A stretch of DNA of 64,000 nt from Oscillospiraceae bacterium (GCA_021768185.1 JAETNP010000012.1:1-64000); one strand, 5' to 3'. Positions 41,971 to 50,053 are shown, numbered from the stretch's first letter. Made by a program: numbers and translations. The notes: generated from the letters alone by a model not told the origin.

Positions 41971-43164
41971 GCCTGTTGACAAAATAGGACTCTATATGGA
42001 GGAGAGTTTGCTGCAATTTCTGGAAGCAGATCGGCCAGGCTCCGCTTGGCGAATGCTTGTCTGGCCTGATACATAAATCCGGCATAACGGACTTTGCATC
42101 AGCGCCGGATGTCTGCTTTGATTATGTTTTTCGGTTTTCGAGCCATATACTGTGTATCGAAGCGAAGTATTATAGCAACAGAAAGATTTCCCCATCCAGG
42201 GTCCGGAGGATCTGCTCGCAATTTGCTCCGGCCCCGGAGAACAGCGACCGAGTTCCGACGCTTACAGACGGGGTATCCGCGTCCGTTAAGCGGGATTGTT
42301 GGGAACAGTCCCGCATTGCCGCCTGAAATATGGGGGAACGTATTCAAATATTATGCCTCGGAACTTGCACAAAGAGAAATTTGCACAACAGAAAAATACC
42401 TATATGGAACGGCACTGCTGATAGTGGCTATTCTTGTATATAGGGCCTTGATGAAAATGGCCCCAAACGCAATCCTGGATGAAAGGGCCGGGCGACCGGT
42501 TTCACCGCTCATATTTTGGACATAAATCTCTTCTATGTATTCCCAGAGCATGAGGCCCGCCAGACGCACCCAGCGGTTATCCTGCAGCAGTCTGCCGCTG
42601 AAGGGCAGAGAAAATTCCTCCAAAGATAGGTGGTTCTGATCGTTTCGGTAATACATCGCTTTTCCCCATATTCCCTGGATTTTGTGGAATCCCTCTGTTT
42701 TTGCCCCTTTTTATGATACCAGATGTTTAAACTTAATTCTACCTTTTCACGCCTTTTTCATTCCCAGTATTTCGCTTCCCCCCATCCTTATCGCGGCTTT
42801 TTGCTTTTTCAGCCGTCCCTATATAGAAGCGGCTATGATGATCATGCGCTTTAGGCGGCGAAGGGCAGTCTCCAGGAAAGCAGGAAATTGATTCCGTGCC
42901 CGACTTCTTACAATTTGTTGGAAATGGTCGGCATCAAGGCTCAATGTATTGATGAGCCCGCTGATACTTTGAGTAAAATGCTAGACAAACTACTGGTCCA
43001 TCAGGAGCAGTAGACCAGTTCTTTATTTTGCTGTCAGATTTAGAACCTGTATTCACAGGTGCCGAATGCCGTCCAGGCAGGTTTTTTGCCCATCCAGCAT
43101 CCCCCCGCCTATGAATATAGGTTCTTAGACCAAGAAATTTGTTGTCCCATATTGACATCACTCC
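41971..43164. other. Degraded right end of the island
   Basis: No intact gene. It contains a truncated IS1182-type transposase start (42490-42656, minus), assorted short frames without domains, a short frame ending near 43013 (MVGIKAQCIDEPADTLSKML...) that could be the tail of a lost gene, and a hairpin ACTGGTC/GACCAGT followed by TTCTTTATTTT at 42992-43028. The composition is mixed and the material looks like leftovers of earlier insertions. Confidence 0.6.
42490..42656 (-). pseudogene. Truncated IS1182-type transposase, N-terminal fragment
   Basis: The first ~55 residues read LSLEEFSLPFSGRL, then NRWVRLAGLMLWEYIEEIY and GRPALSSRIAFGAIFIK, the pattern seen at the start of IS1182-family transposases (NxWVxLAxLIPWxxIE...GRPA...RMALGALIIK). 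After GAIFIK the homology ends and no DDE domain follows. Confidence 0.6.
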
Positions 43165-43352
43165 TGAGCGGGTCGCCCATTTTACAAGATGGCCGAATTG
43201 TGGGAGCCGTAACTCACGTTATGGTCAATGAACCGACAAAAGGGTATGGAATTTTGATTGAAAACATGCTTGCAGCGGCAGGAAATGACGTAAATTAACC
43301 CCGGACAAAGAAAGCACCCGCTTGATGGCAATCCATCAAGCGGGTGCTTTTC
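43165..43352 (+). repeat. Right direct repeat (displaced spoIVB 3' end and terminator)
   Basis: Matches 32813-33000 with few differences. The encoded fragment reads [23 protein letters not shown]... to the same stop codon (43298), but no start or upstream gene body is attached, so it is a remnant. Its hairpin (arms of 18 bp beginning AAAGCACCCGCTTGATGG) is perfectly paired, unlike the left copy. Confidence 0.9.
43166..43298 (+). pseudogene. spoIVB C-terminal fragment
   Basis: Forty-three codons of the SpoIVB C-terminus, cut at the catalytic SGSP motif by the island. It has one residue change from the left copy (Asn to Asp after ILQ). It is most simply the original host 3' end of spoIVB. Confidence 0.85.
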
Positions 43353-43492
43353 CTTGATAAAATCCTCTGTTCCGCCGTTTCTGCATAAGAGCTGTTCACA
43401 CATTCAAATACCCTGGAGGATGCGGCATTGGCTCTTGTTTTTTTGCGTCTGAGATGATAGAATGGAAGCCAAGACAATAAAGGAGCGTTTCC

Positions 43493-44014
43493 ATGCGGAT
43501 TTTGGGCATTGATCCCGGCGTGGCTACCATTGGATTCGGCCTTATTGAGGCGGACCGGGCCAAGGTGCGGCTGCTGCAATACGGCGTTATTACCACCCCG
43601 GCGGGACTGCCTCTCTCGGTCCGACTGCGGCAGATCTCCGAGGACATGGTGGAGCTGTTGGAGCAGTTCAAGCCTGAGGAGATGGCGGTGGAGGAGCTGT
43701 TCTTCTCCAAGAACATCACCACCGGCATTGCCGTAGCCCACGGGAGAGGCGTCATCCTGCTGGAGGCGGAGCGGGCCGGGGTGCCTGCCTTCGAGTATAC
43801 CCCTATGCAGGTCAAACAGGCTGTGGCGGGGTACGGCGGAGCGGACAAGCGGCAGGTCATGCTCATGACCCAGCGGCTGCTGAAAATGAAGGAGATTCCC
43901 CGGCCGGACGACGCGGCGGACGCTTTGGCCATCGCCATCTGCCACGGGCGCAGCGCTACCAGCCTTCTGAATACCGAGCGGAGGTTTGACCCTGCGCGGT
44001 ACGACACGCGGTAG
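43493..44014 (+). CDS. ruvC: Holliday junction resolvase RuvC
   Basis: Endonuclease that resolves Holliday junctions moved by RuvAB. The 173-residue protein has the catalytic acidic residues at the expected places: Asp7 in GIDPG, Glu in MAVEELFF near 67-68, and the DDAADALAIA segment near 141-150. The start has AAGGAG upstream. It heads ruvC-ruvA-ruvB. Its TAG stop lies at the start of a T-rich hairpin repeat similar to that at clpX. Confidence 0.97.
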   Translation: MRILGIDPGVATIGFGLIEADRAKVRLLQYGVITTPAGLPLSVRLRQISEDMVELLEQFKPEEMAVEELFFSKNITTGIAVAHGRGVILLEAERAGVPAFEYTPMQVKQAVAGYGGADKRQVMLMTQRLLKMKEIPRPDDAADALAIAICHGRSATSLLNTERRFDPARYDTR

Positions 44015-44048
44015 TACTTTTTTCTTTTTGAAAAGAAAAACTTTTGCC
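44010..44048. repeat. Stop-codon hairpin repeat, divergent copy (ruvC 3' end)
   Basis: A TAGTAC-T-run, then TTTTTGAAAAGAAAAA, beginning at the ruvC stop codon. It resembles the hairpins whose first bases form the stop codons of clpX and the LCP gene at 52406. Confidence 0.5.
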
Positions 44049-44104
44049 GCAAAACTACTTTTTGCTAGACGGCGCTTGTCGCCGCCCGAGTAAGGGAGTA
44101 TCTT

Positions 44105-44713
44105 ATGTACTACTATGTTTCAGGTCAGGTGGCCCACGTGGAGCCCTATCTGGCGGTCATCGACTGCGGCGGGGTTGGGTATGCCTGCCGCACTACGGCT
44201 TACACCATTTCCCAGATCAAGAAGGGGGATAAGGCGAAGCTGTTTACATATCTCATCGTCCGGGAGGACGCGATGGACCTCTATGGGTTTTTCAGTCAGG
44301 AGGAGCTGAAGCTGTTTCAGCAGCTTATCTCTGTATCCGGCGTGGGACCCAAGGCGGCGCTGGCGATCCTCTCCTCCAGCACGCCGGCCAATCTGGCAAT
44401 GAGCATTATCACCGGGGATGAGAAAACTTTGACCAGGGCCGCCGGGGTGGGAAAGAAAATCGCCCAGCGGGTGATCCTGGAGCTCAAGGACAAGCTGGCG
44501 AAGGGACAGACCATTTCCGGTTCCGGGGAGAGCGTTACCATGGACGCGGTGACCATCATTCCCCAGAACAAGCTCAGCGAGGCGTCCGCCGCGCTGGCGG
44601 TGCTGGGGTACTCCCAGGCGGAGATCAACGTGGCCCTGAAGGGCGTCGATATCGACGGTCAGCCGCTGGAACAGGTCATCCGGATGGCGCTGAAAAACAT
44701 GGTGAAGGGGTAA
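44105..44713 (+). CDS. ruvA: Holliday junction DNA helicase subunit RuvA
   Basis: Tetrameric protein that binds Holliday junctions and loads RuvB. The 202-residue product has the N-terminal OB fold (YYYVSGQVAHVEPYLAVIDCGGVGYACRTT), two helix-hairpin-helix segments (LISVSGVGPKAALAILS and LTRAAGVGKKIAQRVILELKDKL), and the C-terminal three-helix domain contacting RuvB. It lies 90 nt after ruvC and 3 nt before ruvB. Confidence 0.97.
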   Translation: MYYYVSGQVAHVEPYLAVIDCGGVGYACRTTAYTISQIKKGDKAKLFTYLIVREDAMDLYGFFSQEELKLFQQLISVSGVGPKAALAILSSSTPANLAMSIITGDEKTLTRAAGVGKKIAQRVILELKDKLAKGQTISGSGESVTMDAVTIIPQNKLSEASAALAVLGYSQAEINVALKGVDIDGQPLEQVIRMALKNMVKG

Positions 44714-44716
44714 GAC

Positions 44717-45781
44717 ATGGCCATTGATTTTTCCGGGAACGCCCCCTTTGTGGAGGAGGAGCCTCTGGTAACCACCAGCCTCACCCGAGAGGATGAGAAC
44801 GAGTACTCCCTCCGGCCCAAGACCTTAAAGGAATACATCGGACAGGAGAAGGCCAAGGGGAACCTGGAGGTCTTTATTCAGGCCGCGAAAATGCGGCAGG
44901 AGCCGTTGGACCATGTTCTGCTCCATGGCCCCCCGGGACTGGGGAAAACCACCCTGTCGGGCATTATCGCCAACGAGATGGGGGTCAATGTCCGCATTAC
45001 TTCCGGACCCGCTATCGAGAAGGCGGGGGACCTGGCGGCGCTGCTGACGAACCTGAACGAGAACGACATCCTTTTTGTGGACGAGATCCATCGGCTCAAC
45101 CGCTCCGTGGAGGAGGTGCTGTACCCCGCCATGGAGGATTTCGCTATTGATATCATCATCGGCAAGGGGCCTTCCGCTAACTCCATTCGGTTGGATTTGC
45201 CGAAGTTTACCTTGATCGGGGCCACGACCCGGGCGGGACAGCTGTCCGCTCCCCTGCGGGACCGGTTCGGCGTGACGCTGCGGCTGGAGCTGTATACCCC
45301 GGAGGAGCTGGCGCTGATCGTCACCCGGTCGGCGGGAATTCTGGATGCGCCTATCGAACAAGAGGGCGCTATGGAAATTGCCCGGCGGAGCCGGGGAACG
45401 CCCCGTATCGCCAACCGGATGCTCCGGCGGGTCCGGGACTTCGCCCAGGTGATGGGAGACGGCGTTATCACCAAGGATCTGGCGGACAGGGCGCTCACCG
45501 CTTTGGAGGTGGACTACCTGGGGCTGGACCAGATCGACCGGCGGATGCTGCGGGCCATCATCGAGTATTACAACGGCGGCCCGGTGGGACTGGAGACGCT
45601 GGCGGCTACCATCAACGAGGAGTCCGTTACGCTGGAAGACGTCTATGAGCCGTATCTGCTGCAAATTGGATTCCTGACCCGGACGCCCAGAGGGCGGTGC
45701 GTTACGCCGAAGGCGTACCAGCATTTGGGCTTGACCATCCCCGGCGGGATGCCGCCCGCTATGGACCAACTGACGTTTTAA
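44717..45781 (+). CDS. ruvB: Holliday junction branch-migration ATPase RuvB
   Basis: AAA+ motor of the RuvAB complex. The 354-residue product has [15 protein letters not shown] near the N-terminus, Walker [10 protein letters not shown] near 72-80, Walker B FVDEIHRL, sensor GATTRAG, the Arg finger region LRDRFG, and a C-terminal winged helix ([17 protein letters not shown]). Its last 4 nt overlap the 3' end of the convergent small gene at 45778. Confidence 0.98.
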   Translation: MAIDFSGNAPFVEEEPLVTTSLTREDENEYSLRPKTLKEYIGQEKAKGNLEVFIQAAKMRQEPLDHVLLHGPPGLGKTTLSGIIANEMGVNVRITSGPAIEKAGDLAALLTNLNENDILFVDEIHRLNRSVEEVLYPAMEDFAIDIIIGKGPSANSIRLDLPKFTLIGATTRAGQLSAPLRDRFGVTLRLELYTPEELALIVTRSAGILDAPIEQEGAMEIARRSRGTPRIANRMLRRVRDFAQVMGDGVITKDLADRALTALEVDYLGLDQIDRRMLRAIIEYYNGGPVGLETLAATINEESVTLEDVYEPYLLQIGFLTRTPRGRCVTPKAYQHLGLTIPGGMPPAMDQLTF

Positions 45782-46041
45782 GCCGAATGAGAGAAGGCCA
45801 GGGACTTGCACTGGTCGAAGGCGGCAAGAAACATGGCCTCCAGTTCCGCCATCTGGGCGTAATCATAGGCCCGCTGGAGTTCTTCCAGCTGCGCTTTCTG
45901 CTCGGGAGACAGCTGGGCCCAGAGCTTGCGGCCGATCTCATCCCGGATTTTGCAGTTTTCGATGTATGCGGTTTGGGGATAATATTTTTCCAGCAGACGG
46001 TCCGTGATGTCATTGAATAAGGCTTGCATTGGTTCATCCAT
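45778..46041 (-). CDS. Small helical protein, DUF6809-like, copy 2
   Basis: An 87-residue paralogue of the protein at 8536-8799: both have a 45-residue helical N-part, [16 protein letters not shown] or LTEEQTELFEEFQKY, and end with [16 protein letters not shown] or [15 protein letters not shown]. It is divergent from an XRE regulator, as in the first pair, with a 105-bp intergenic region. It overlaps ruvB by 4 nt tail to tail, indicating insertion of the cassette right at the ruvB end. No motif reveals an activity. Confidence 0.75.
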   Translation of the reverse strand: MDEPMQALFNDITDRLLEKYYPQTAYIENCKIRDEIGRKLWAQLSPEQKAQLEELQRAYDYAQMAELEAMFLAAFDQCKSLAFSHSA

Positions 46042-46072
46042 TATAGTATACTCCTTTTTGCAAGATAATTCT

Positions 46073-46100
46073 ATTATACATTTTCTTTTGAGGATGTCAA
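46073..46100 (-). promoter_or_regulatory. Consensus promoter of the second small helical gene
   Basis: On the minus strand a perfect TTGACA (46095-46100) and perfect TATAAT (46073-46078) with a 16-nt spacer. Two CACAAA direct repeats lie just beyond the -35 (46101-46106 and 46118-46123) and may be operator sites for the HTH protein. Confidence 0.8.
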
Positions 46101-46146
46101 CACAAATTTTCGAGAGTCACAAAAAAATTATCATGTCGGAGTGCGT

Positions 46147-46356
46147 ATGTTAAAGTATAGGACGAATATATTAAAAGAGTTGAAGGACGCAGGATACTCC
46201 ACCTATCGACTTCGACAAGAAAAGGTCCTTTCGGAGGGAACGCTGCAAAAAATGCGCAGCGGAAATACTACAATCACACTGGAAAGCTTGGGAGTGATTT
46301 GCGATATCCTCCACTGCCAGCCGGGTGATCTGGTGGAATGGGTGGAGGACGAGTAG
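46147..46356 (+). CDS. Small Cro/C1-type (XRE) helix-turn-helix regulator, copy 2
   Basis: A 69-residue protein homologous to the one at 8245-8466: MLKYRTNILKELKDAGYSTYRLRQEKVLSEGTLQKMRSGN, then ITLESLGVICDILHCQPGDLVEWVEDE. The ATG at 46147 is preferred over the in-frame GTG six bases earlier because a GGAG site precedes it at good distance and it aligns with the start of copy 1. It is expected to control the divergent small gene. Confidence 0.86.
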   Translation: MLKYRTNILKELKDAGYSTYRLRQEKVLSEGTLQKMRSGNTTITLESLGVICDILHCQPGDLVEWVEDE

Positions 46357-46574
46357 GACCGTATCGGCGGCTTATTCGGTTTTCAAGGTGCGCCTTGCAC
46401 GACCTTTTGGTTAGCCCGGTGTGCTGCCTGGTACCCGGCGGGGTTCGACTTGCTTTCGTACATGACAACGCGGAGGTTTGTCTTCCCTCAAATGGTTTTT
46501 ATTTTACTGGGAAAGTTGTCGGGGAAAGGGCAACCATCTGGGAAATTTTTCTCGCCGCCCTGCGGGCGGCACGG
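46357..46574. other. Spacer after the second HTH gene
   Basis: No gene or strong terminator is seen. It leads into the repeat pair at 46575-47225. Confidence 0.4.
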
Positions 46575-46890
46575 GGGCGGTTTCTATTTGCAGCCCCGGG
46601 GCTTACGCAGCCCCGGACCCTGCGGTTCCTTTTGTCCCGCGACAAAAGGAACCAAAAACGCGCCAGGACCCATGGTCCTGGACTCCTTTCTCGGACCCGC
46701 CTGTCCGGCGGGACCTCGGCGGGGGATTTGCGGACATTGGGATGAAATGAAGAGCTGCGGTGCCACGTGAACTAGCGGTCCTTCGGGCATCTGATCTAGC
46801 GGTCTGGTAATTGACCAACTCCGCCTGCCGGCCTTTCAATGGGGTAGAGCCATCTATGGGGATTCGTTCTAACGGACCAGCCCGCAAAAA
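46575..46890 (+). repeat. Dispersed hairpin-repeat module, type B (forward)
   Basis: Outer end GGCGGTTTCTATTTGCA, C/G hairpin, first hairpin GGTTCCTTTTGTC...GACAAAAGGAACC (46624-46653), linker CAAAAACGCGC, second hairpin CCAGGACC...GGTCCTGG (46662-46680), then GGACTCCTTTCTCGGACC, TTTGCGGACATTGG and CGGGCATCTGATCTA. It is the reverse complement counterpart of 16206-16515; the outer stem differs in both arms compared with that copy. Confidence 0.75.
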
Positions 46891-47019
46891 GCACCCTCCG
46901 CAGGGACCCCCGTGCCGAGTGCCGCGAGGCAACTAGCAGTATCGTTAGAACTGTGCGCAGAAGTAAGCACTGGCATCGGCAAAATGCACTGGAAATAGAC
47001 CGGTATTCTAAAGGTCGTA

Positions 47020-47225
47020 GCGTAACTAATCAAAAAAATGAGGGATTCTTAAACCGCCAGGTTTAAGTGATTTTTTGCCTACTTTTTGTTCACACAAAAA
47101 GTAGGCGCGGAGTCCCGTGCAGCCGCCTGCGGCGGCTAGCAGCTAAGGCGGCCTGCGGCCGCCCCACGGGGGCCGCGTAGGTCCCGGGGTACCGATAAGA
47201 AACAGGCGGCGGCCCGCAGGGCCGC
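47020..47225 (-). repeat. Dispersed hairpin-repeat module, type A (reverse)
   Basis: AACTAATCAAAAAAATGAGG, second hairpin CTTAAACCGCC..GGTTTAAG (47048-47067), first hairpin GCCTACTTTTTGT...ACAAAAAGTAGGC (47077-47106), then an expanded G/C-rich outer part with palindromes and GATAAGAAAC. Paired with the forward type-B module this mirrors, in the opposite orientation, the pair at 15880-16515. Between the two modules (46890-47020) there is no gene. Confidence 0.75.
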
Positions 47226-47241
47226 GGAGAAGGAGTTTTTG

Positions 47242-48597
47242 ATGGGCAAATTATTTGGTACGGATGGCATCAGAGGCATTGTAGGCGAAAATCTGACGGC
47301 AGAGCTGGCCTACCGGGTAGGCCAGGCGGTAGCTGTGACCCTGGCGGAGGAAAAGGGACGCCCGCCCCTGATCACCATCGGCATGGATACGAGAATATCC
47401 TCCGACATGCTGGAGGGAGCACTGATCGCGGGCATTACCTCCGTGGGCGGAGAAGTGATGCCCCTGGGGATCATCCCCACCCCGGCGGTGGCTTATCTGA
47501 CCGTCAAGGTGGAGGCCGACGCGGGCATTGTCATCTCCGCCAGCCACAACCCCTTTGAGCACAACGGCATCAAGGTCTTCAACGGGCAGGGCTATAAGCT
47601 CCCGGACGCGCTGGAGGACCGGGTGGAGGAGAAAATCCTCTCCAGCGAGCCCCTGCCTATCAAGAAGGGCGGGGAGATCGGCAAGCGCATCCACGGAAAG
47701 AAGAATCTCAAATATGAATACATCCAGCATCTGGCGGGGACCGTCCAGGACGATCTGGGGGGCCTGCGGGTGCTCATTGACTGCGCCAACGGCGCGGCGG
47801 CGGCTACGGCCCCGGATCTGTTCGCGGATTTCGCCATTGAGGCCGACTTTATCCACCGCAAGCCCAACGGGGTCAACATCAACCTCAAGTGCGGCTCCAC
47901 CCACCTCAACAGCCTGGCGGCCATGGTGACGGCCGGAGAGTACGATCTGGGCATCGCCTTCGACGGCGACGCGGACCGGTGCCTCATGATCGACGAGAAG
48001 GGAAACGTGGTGGACGGCGACAAGACCATGGCGGTCTGCGGGCTGTATATGCGGGACCAGGGGCTGCTGACGGGCCGGGCCATCGTGGGCACGGTGATGA
48101 GCAACCTGGGGCTCCACGAGTTCTGCAACAAGAACAACATCCGGCTCATCTGCACCCCCGTGGGGGACCGAAACGTGCTGGAGAAAATGCTGGAGTTCGG
48201 CTACCGCATCGGCGGGGAGCAGTCGGGGCACACCATCTTTACCGATTATGCCACCACCGGGGACGGCCAGCTGACGGCGCTGCAATTTTTGCAGATCCTC
48301 AAGCGCAGCGGGAAGACCGCTTCGGAGCTGGCCTCCATCTGTCCCAGCTATCCCCAGACGCTGGTGAATGTGGAGCTGGCCAATCAGCCGGGGCTGAAGG
48401 AGGCCGTCATGGGCTCCCAGGCGCTGGCGGAGGCCATCCGTCGGGAGGAGGAGGCGCTGGGCGGCGACGGCCGGGTGCTGGTCCGTCCCTCGGGTACGGA
48501 GCCGCTGATCCGGGTCATGGTGGAGGCAAAAACCGCCCAACAGGCGGATGACTGCGCCGCACGGCTGGCGGATTTGGTGAAAACGCTAAAATTTTAA
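47242..48597 (+). CDS. glmM: Phosphoglucosamine mutase
   Basis: Converts glucosamine-6-phosphate to glucosamine-1-phosphate for UDP-GlcNAc synthesis, feeding the wall pathway of the dcw cluster. The 451-residue protein starts with KLFGTDGIRGIVG, has the phosphoserine loop ISASHNPFEHNGIKVF with Ser101, the metal loop DGDADR, the sugar-binding GGEQSGH and the phosphate-binding RPSGTEPLIRVM. The ATG at 47242 has AAGGAG at 47230-47235. Confidence 0.98.
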   Translation: MGKLFGTDGIRGIVGENLTAELAYRVGQAVAVTLAEEKGRPPLITIGMDTRISSDMLEGALIAGITSVGGEVMPLGIIPTPAVAYLTVKVEADAGIVISASHNPFEHNGIKVFNGQGYKLPDALEDRVEEKILSSEPLPIKKGGEIGKRIHGKKNLKYEYIQHLAGTVQDDLGGLRVLIDCANGAAAATAPDLFADFAIEADFIHRKPNGVNINLKCGSTHLNSLAAMVTAGEYDLGIAFDGDADRCLMIDEKGNVVDGDKTMAVCGLYMRDQGLLTGRAIVGTVMSNLGLHEFCNKNNIRLICTPVGDRNVLEKMLEFGYRIGGEQSGHTIFTDYATTGDGQLTALQFLQILKRSGKTASELASICPSYPQTLVNVELANQPGLKEAVMGSQALAEAIRREEEALGGDGRVLVRPSGTEPLIRVMVEAKTAQQADDCAARLADLVKTLKF

Positions 48598-48627
48598 GGA
48601 AACAATTCACAAATTTTTAATATTTAC

Positions 48628-48657
48628 TTGACAAACCCAAGGGGAAATAGGTATAAT
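48628..48657 (+). promoter_or_regulatory. Consensus promoter directly abutting the sigH start codon
   Basis: Perfect TTGACA (48628-48633), 18-nt spacer and perfect TATAAT (48652-48657). Only four bases separate the -10 box from the ATG at 48662, so the transcript would begin at or inside the start codon. Confidence 0.85.
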
Positions 48658-48661
48658 AACG

Positions 48662-49288
48662 ATGTCGATCAACGAAGCCCAAATGACCGCATATGAAGCC
48701 CTGCCGGATGAAGCTCTTTCCGATATGGCGCGGCAGGGAGACCAGGATGCGGAGGAAATTCTGATTAAGCGGTATAACCGCCTGGTGCGCCAGCTGGCCC
48801 GGCCTTACTACCTTGCCGGAGGGGACAGCGACGATCTTATTCAGGAGGGCATGATCGGTTTGATGTGCGGCGTTCGGGAATATGACGGCCAGCGGGCCGC
48901 CAGCTTCCGCACATTCGCAGAAAGATGTATCCGCAACCGGCTGTATTCCGCCGTCCGGGCCGCGGCCCGTGATAAGCACGCGCCCCTTAATCAGTCGGTT
49001 TCTCTTGAAATACCCTTCTTTGACGGTTCCTGTTTCGGTGCAATGGCGGGGGAAAACCCTGAGGACCTTGTGATTGACCGGGAACGGGTGCAGGACGCCC
49101 TGAGCGATGTTCGCAAGCAGCTGTCCGATTTCGAGGCGAAGATTTTGGGGTACTATTTAGACGGCCTGACCATCCGGGAAATGGCCAAAGCGGTTTTGCG
49201 GTCCCCCAAATCGGTGGACAACGCCGTGCAGCGCATTCGGCGCAAGGCAGCGCGGCACCTTCAAGCAGGCGATATCAGCAAAGGCTGA
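48662..49288 (+). CDS. sigH: RNA polymerase sigma-H-type factor (SigH/Spo0H)
   Basis: Sigma-70 family factor of the SigH group, controlling entry into sporulation in spore formers. The 208-residue product has region 2 (EILIKRYNRLVRQLARPYYLAGGDSDDLIQEGMIGLMCGVREYD) and region 4 (LSDFEAKILGYYLDGLTIREMAKAVLRSPKSVDNAVQRIRRKA); length matches SigH (about 210-218). The ATG at 48662 is open but so close to the promoter that translation could be leaderless or begin at the in-frame ATG at 48683, which also aligns with SigH N-termini. No ribosome site precedes either. Confidence 0.9.
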   Translation: MSINEAQMTAYEALPDEALSDMARQGDQDAEEILIKRYNRLVRQLARPYYLAGGDSDDLIQEGMIGLMCGVREYDGQRAASFRTFAERCIRNRLYSAVRAAARDKHAPLNQSVSLEIPFFDGSCFGAMAGENPEDLVIDRERVQDALSDVRKQLSDFEAKILGYYLDGLTIREMAKAVLRSPKSVDNAVQRIRRKAARHLQAGDISKG

Positions 49289-49328
49289 GCGCAATATATT
49301 TTTTTCTATTCAAAGAGAGGGTAAAATC

Positions 49329-49607
49329 ATGTACGAAGACAAGACCTTAGTTTGTAAGGAGTGCGGTCAGGAGTTCGTGTTCACCGCCGGTGAGCAGGAG
49401 TTCTATGCCGAGCGCGGCTTCCAGAATGAGCCTCAGCGCTGCAAGGCCTGCCGTGATGCCCGCAAGAACGCTGCCCGCGGTCCCCGGGAGTACTTCACCG
49501 CTGTCTGCGCTAACTGCGGCGGCGAGGCCAGAGTGCCTTTTGAGCCCAAGAGCGATCGTCCTGTGTACTGCAGCGATTGCTTTGCCAAGATGCGCGAGCA
49601 GGGCTGA
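49329..49607 (+). CDS. Zinc-ribbon protein
   Basis: A 92-residue protein with two four-cysteine sites: Cys9/Cys12/Cys38/Cys41 (VCKECGQEFVF...RCKACR, the 'probable zinc-ribbon' fold) and Cys60/Cys63/Cys81/Cys84 (CANCGG...YCSDC). This two-ribbon type occurs widely in Clostridia, including near sigma or stress genes; its function is unknown. It has a GAGAGGG ribosome site and ends before a strong terminator. Codon use is strongly biased to common codons, which suggests high expression. Confidence 0.85.
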   Translation: MYEDKTLVCKECGQEFVFTAGEQEFYAERGFQNEPQRCKACRDARKNAARGPREYFTAVCANCGGEARVPFEPKSDRPVYCSDCFAKMREQG

Positions 49608-49622
49608 TAGATGAGTGTGTTG

Positions 49623-49652
49623 GGGGCGTCCCGAAGGGGACGCCCCCTTTTC
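49623..49652 (+). terminator. Terminator after the zinc-ribbon gene
   Basis: Stem GGGGGCGTCC/GGACGCCCCC with a CGAAGG loop, followed by TTTT. Confidence 0.9.
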
Positions 49653-49724
49653 GTTGGCGGCGCGCAGCGCCGCTTCTGTGACCAGTGCCCGTCCATCGTT
49701 GGGAGTACGTTAGAATGGAGAGAC

Positions 49725-49985
49725 TCCATTATGCACCCCGGGGAGTTAGCCCCGCAAGACGGTAGGGGCCGCCGATGACCACACTGAAATAGACGCAGAG
49801 GAGGAGCGAAGCGGACAGCAGTATGGTAGACAAAATAGGTCATGCCTCGGGCGTAAACTAATCAAAACATGAGGGATTCTTAAACCGCAAGGTTTAAGCG
49901 CGTTTTTGCCTACTTTTGGCGCGTGCCAAAAGTAGGCGAGGAGTCCGGGGGCGCGCAGCCCCCGGGCTATCGTATAGAAACCGCT
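49725..49985 (-). repeat. Dispersed hairpin-repeat module, type A (reverse, single)
   Basis: Reverse-oriented: CACCCCGGGGAGTTAGCCCC, GACGCAGAGGAGGAGCGAAG, CATGCCTCGGGCGTAAACTA, ATGAGGGATTC, second hairpin CTTAAACC/GGTTTAAG (about 49878-49897), linker, first hairpin GCCTACTTTTGGC...GCCAAAAGTAGGC (49908-49937), C/G hairpin and GTATAGAAAC end. No partner module is adjacent. Confidence 0.78.
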
Positions 49986-50044
49986 ATACTGAACGATTTC
50001 TCCATCTTTTGGGAAAATCCTCTATTCCTATTTGAAAAGTGGAG

Positions 50045-50053
50045 TGGTATACT
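50045..50053 (+). promoter_or_regulatory. Possible extended -10 promoter of galE
   Basis: TGGTATACT (TGn plus TATACT) 54 nt before the galE start, without a good -35 at the usual distance. Confidence 0.4.

Larger units (their letters stand above)
32813..43164. mobile_element. 10.35-kb genomic island inserted in the 3' end of spoIVB
   Basis: The interval between the two direct repeats has visibly lower GC, more AT-rich intergenic DNA and different codon use from the flanking cluster, and interrupts what would otherwise be spoIVB followed by ruvC. Cargo: AnmK-like kinase, RbsABC-type importer, AlsE-like epimerase, ANTAR regulator and a pseudo-ABC histidine kinase. The left repeat rebuilds spoIVB, as many integrating elements do at gene 3' ends. 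No integrase or recombinase is recognisable; a truncated IS1182-type transposase and degraded sequence lie at the right end, so the element appears immobilised or to have moved by other means. Confidence 0.85.

Noticed and set aside
42057-42525. Plus-strand frames of 89 and 143 codons after the kinase gene
   Set aside because: No domain; overlap each other in different frames within degraded DNA.
43059-43298. A 79-codon frame ending in the SpoIVB C-terminus as a functional short protein
   Set aside because: Its N-terminal half is unrelated island sequence and it lacks the PDZ and the His and Asp of the catalytic triad; it is a junction by-product.
46357-47238. Several 65-135-codon frames before glmM
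   Set aside because: They fall within repeat modules and read through hairpins; equivalent frames are not preserved in the other copies.
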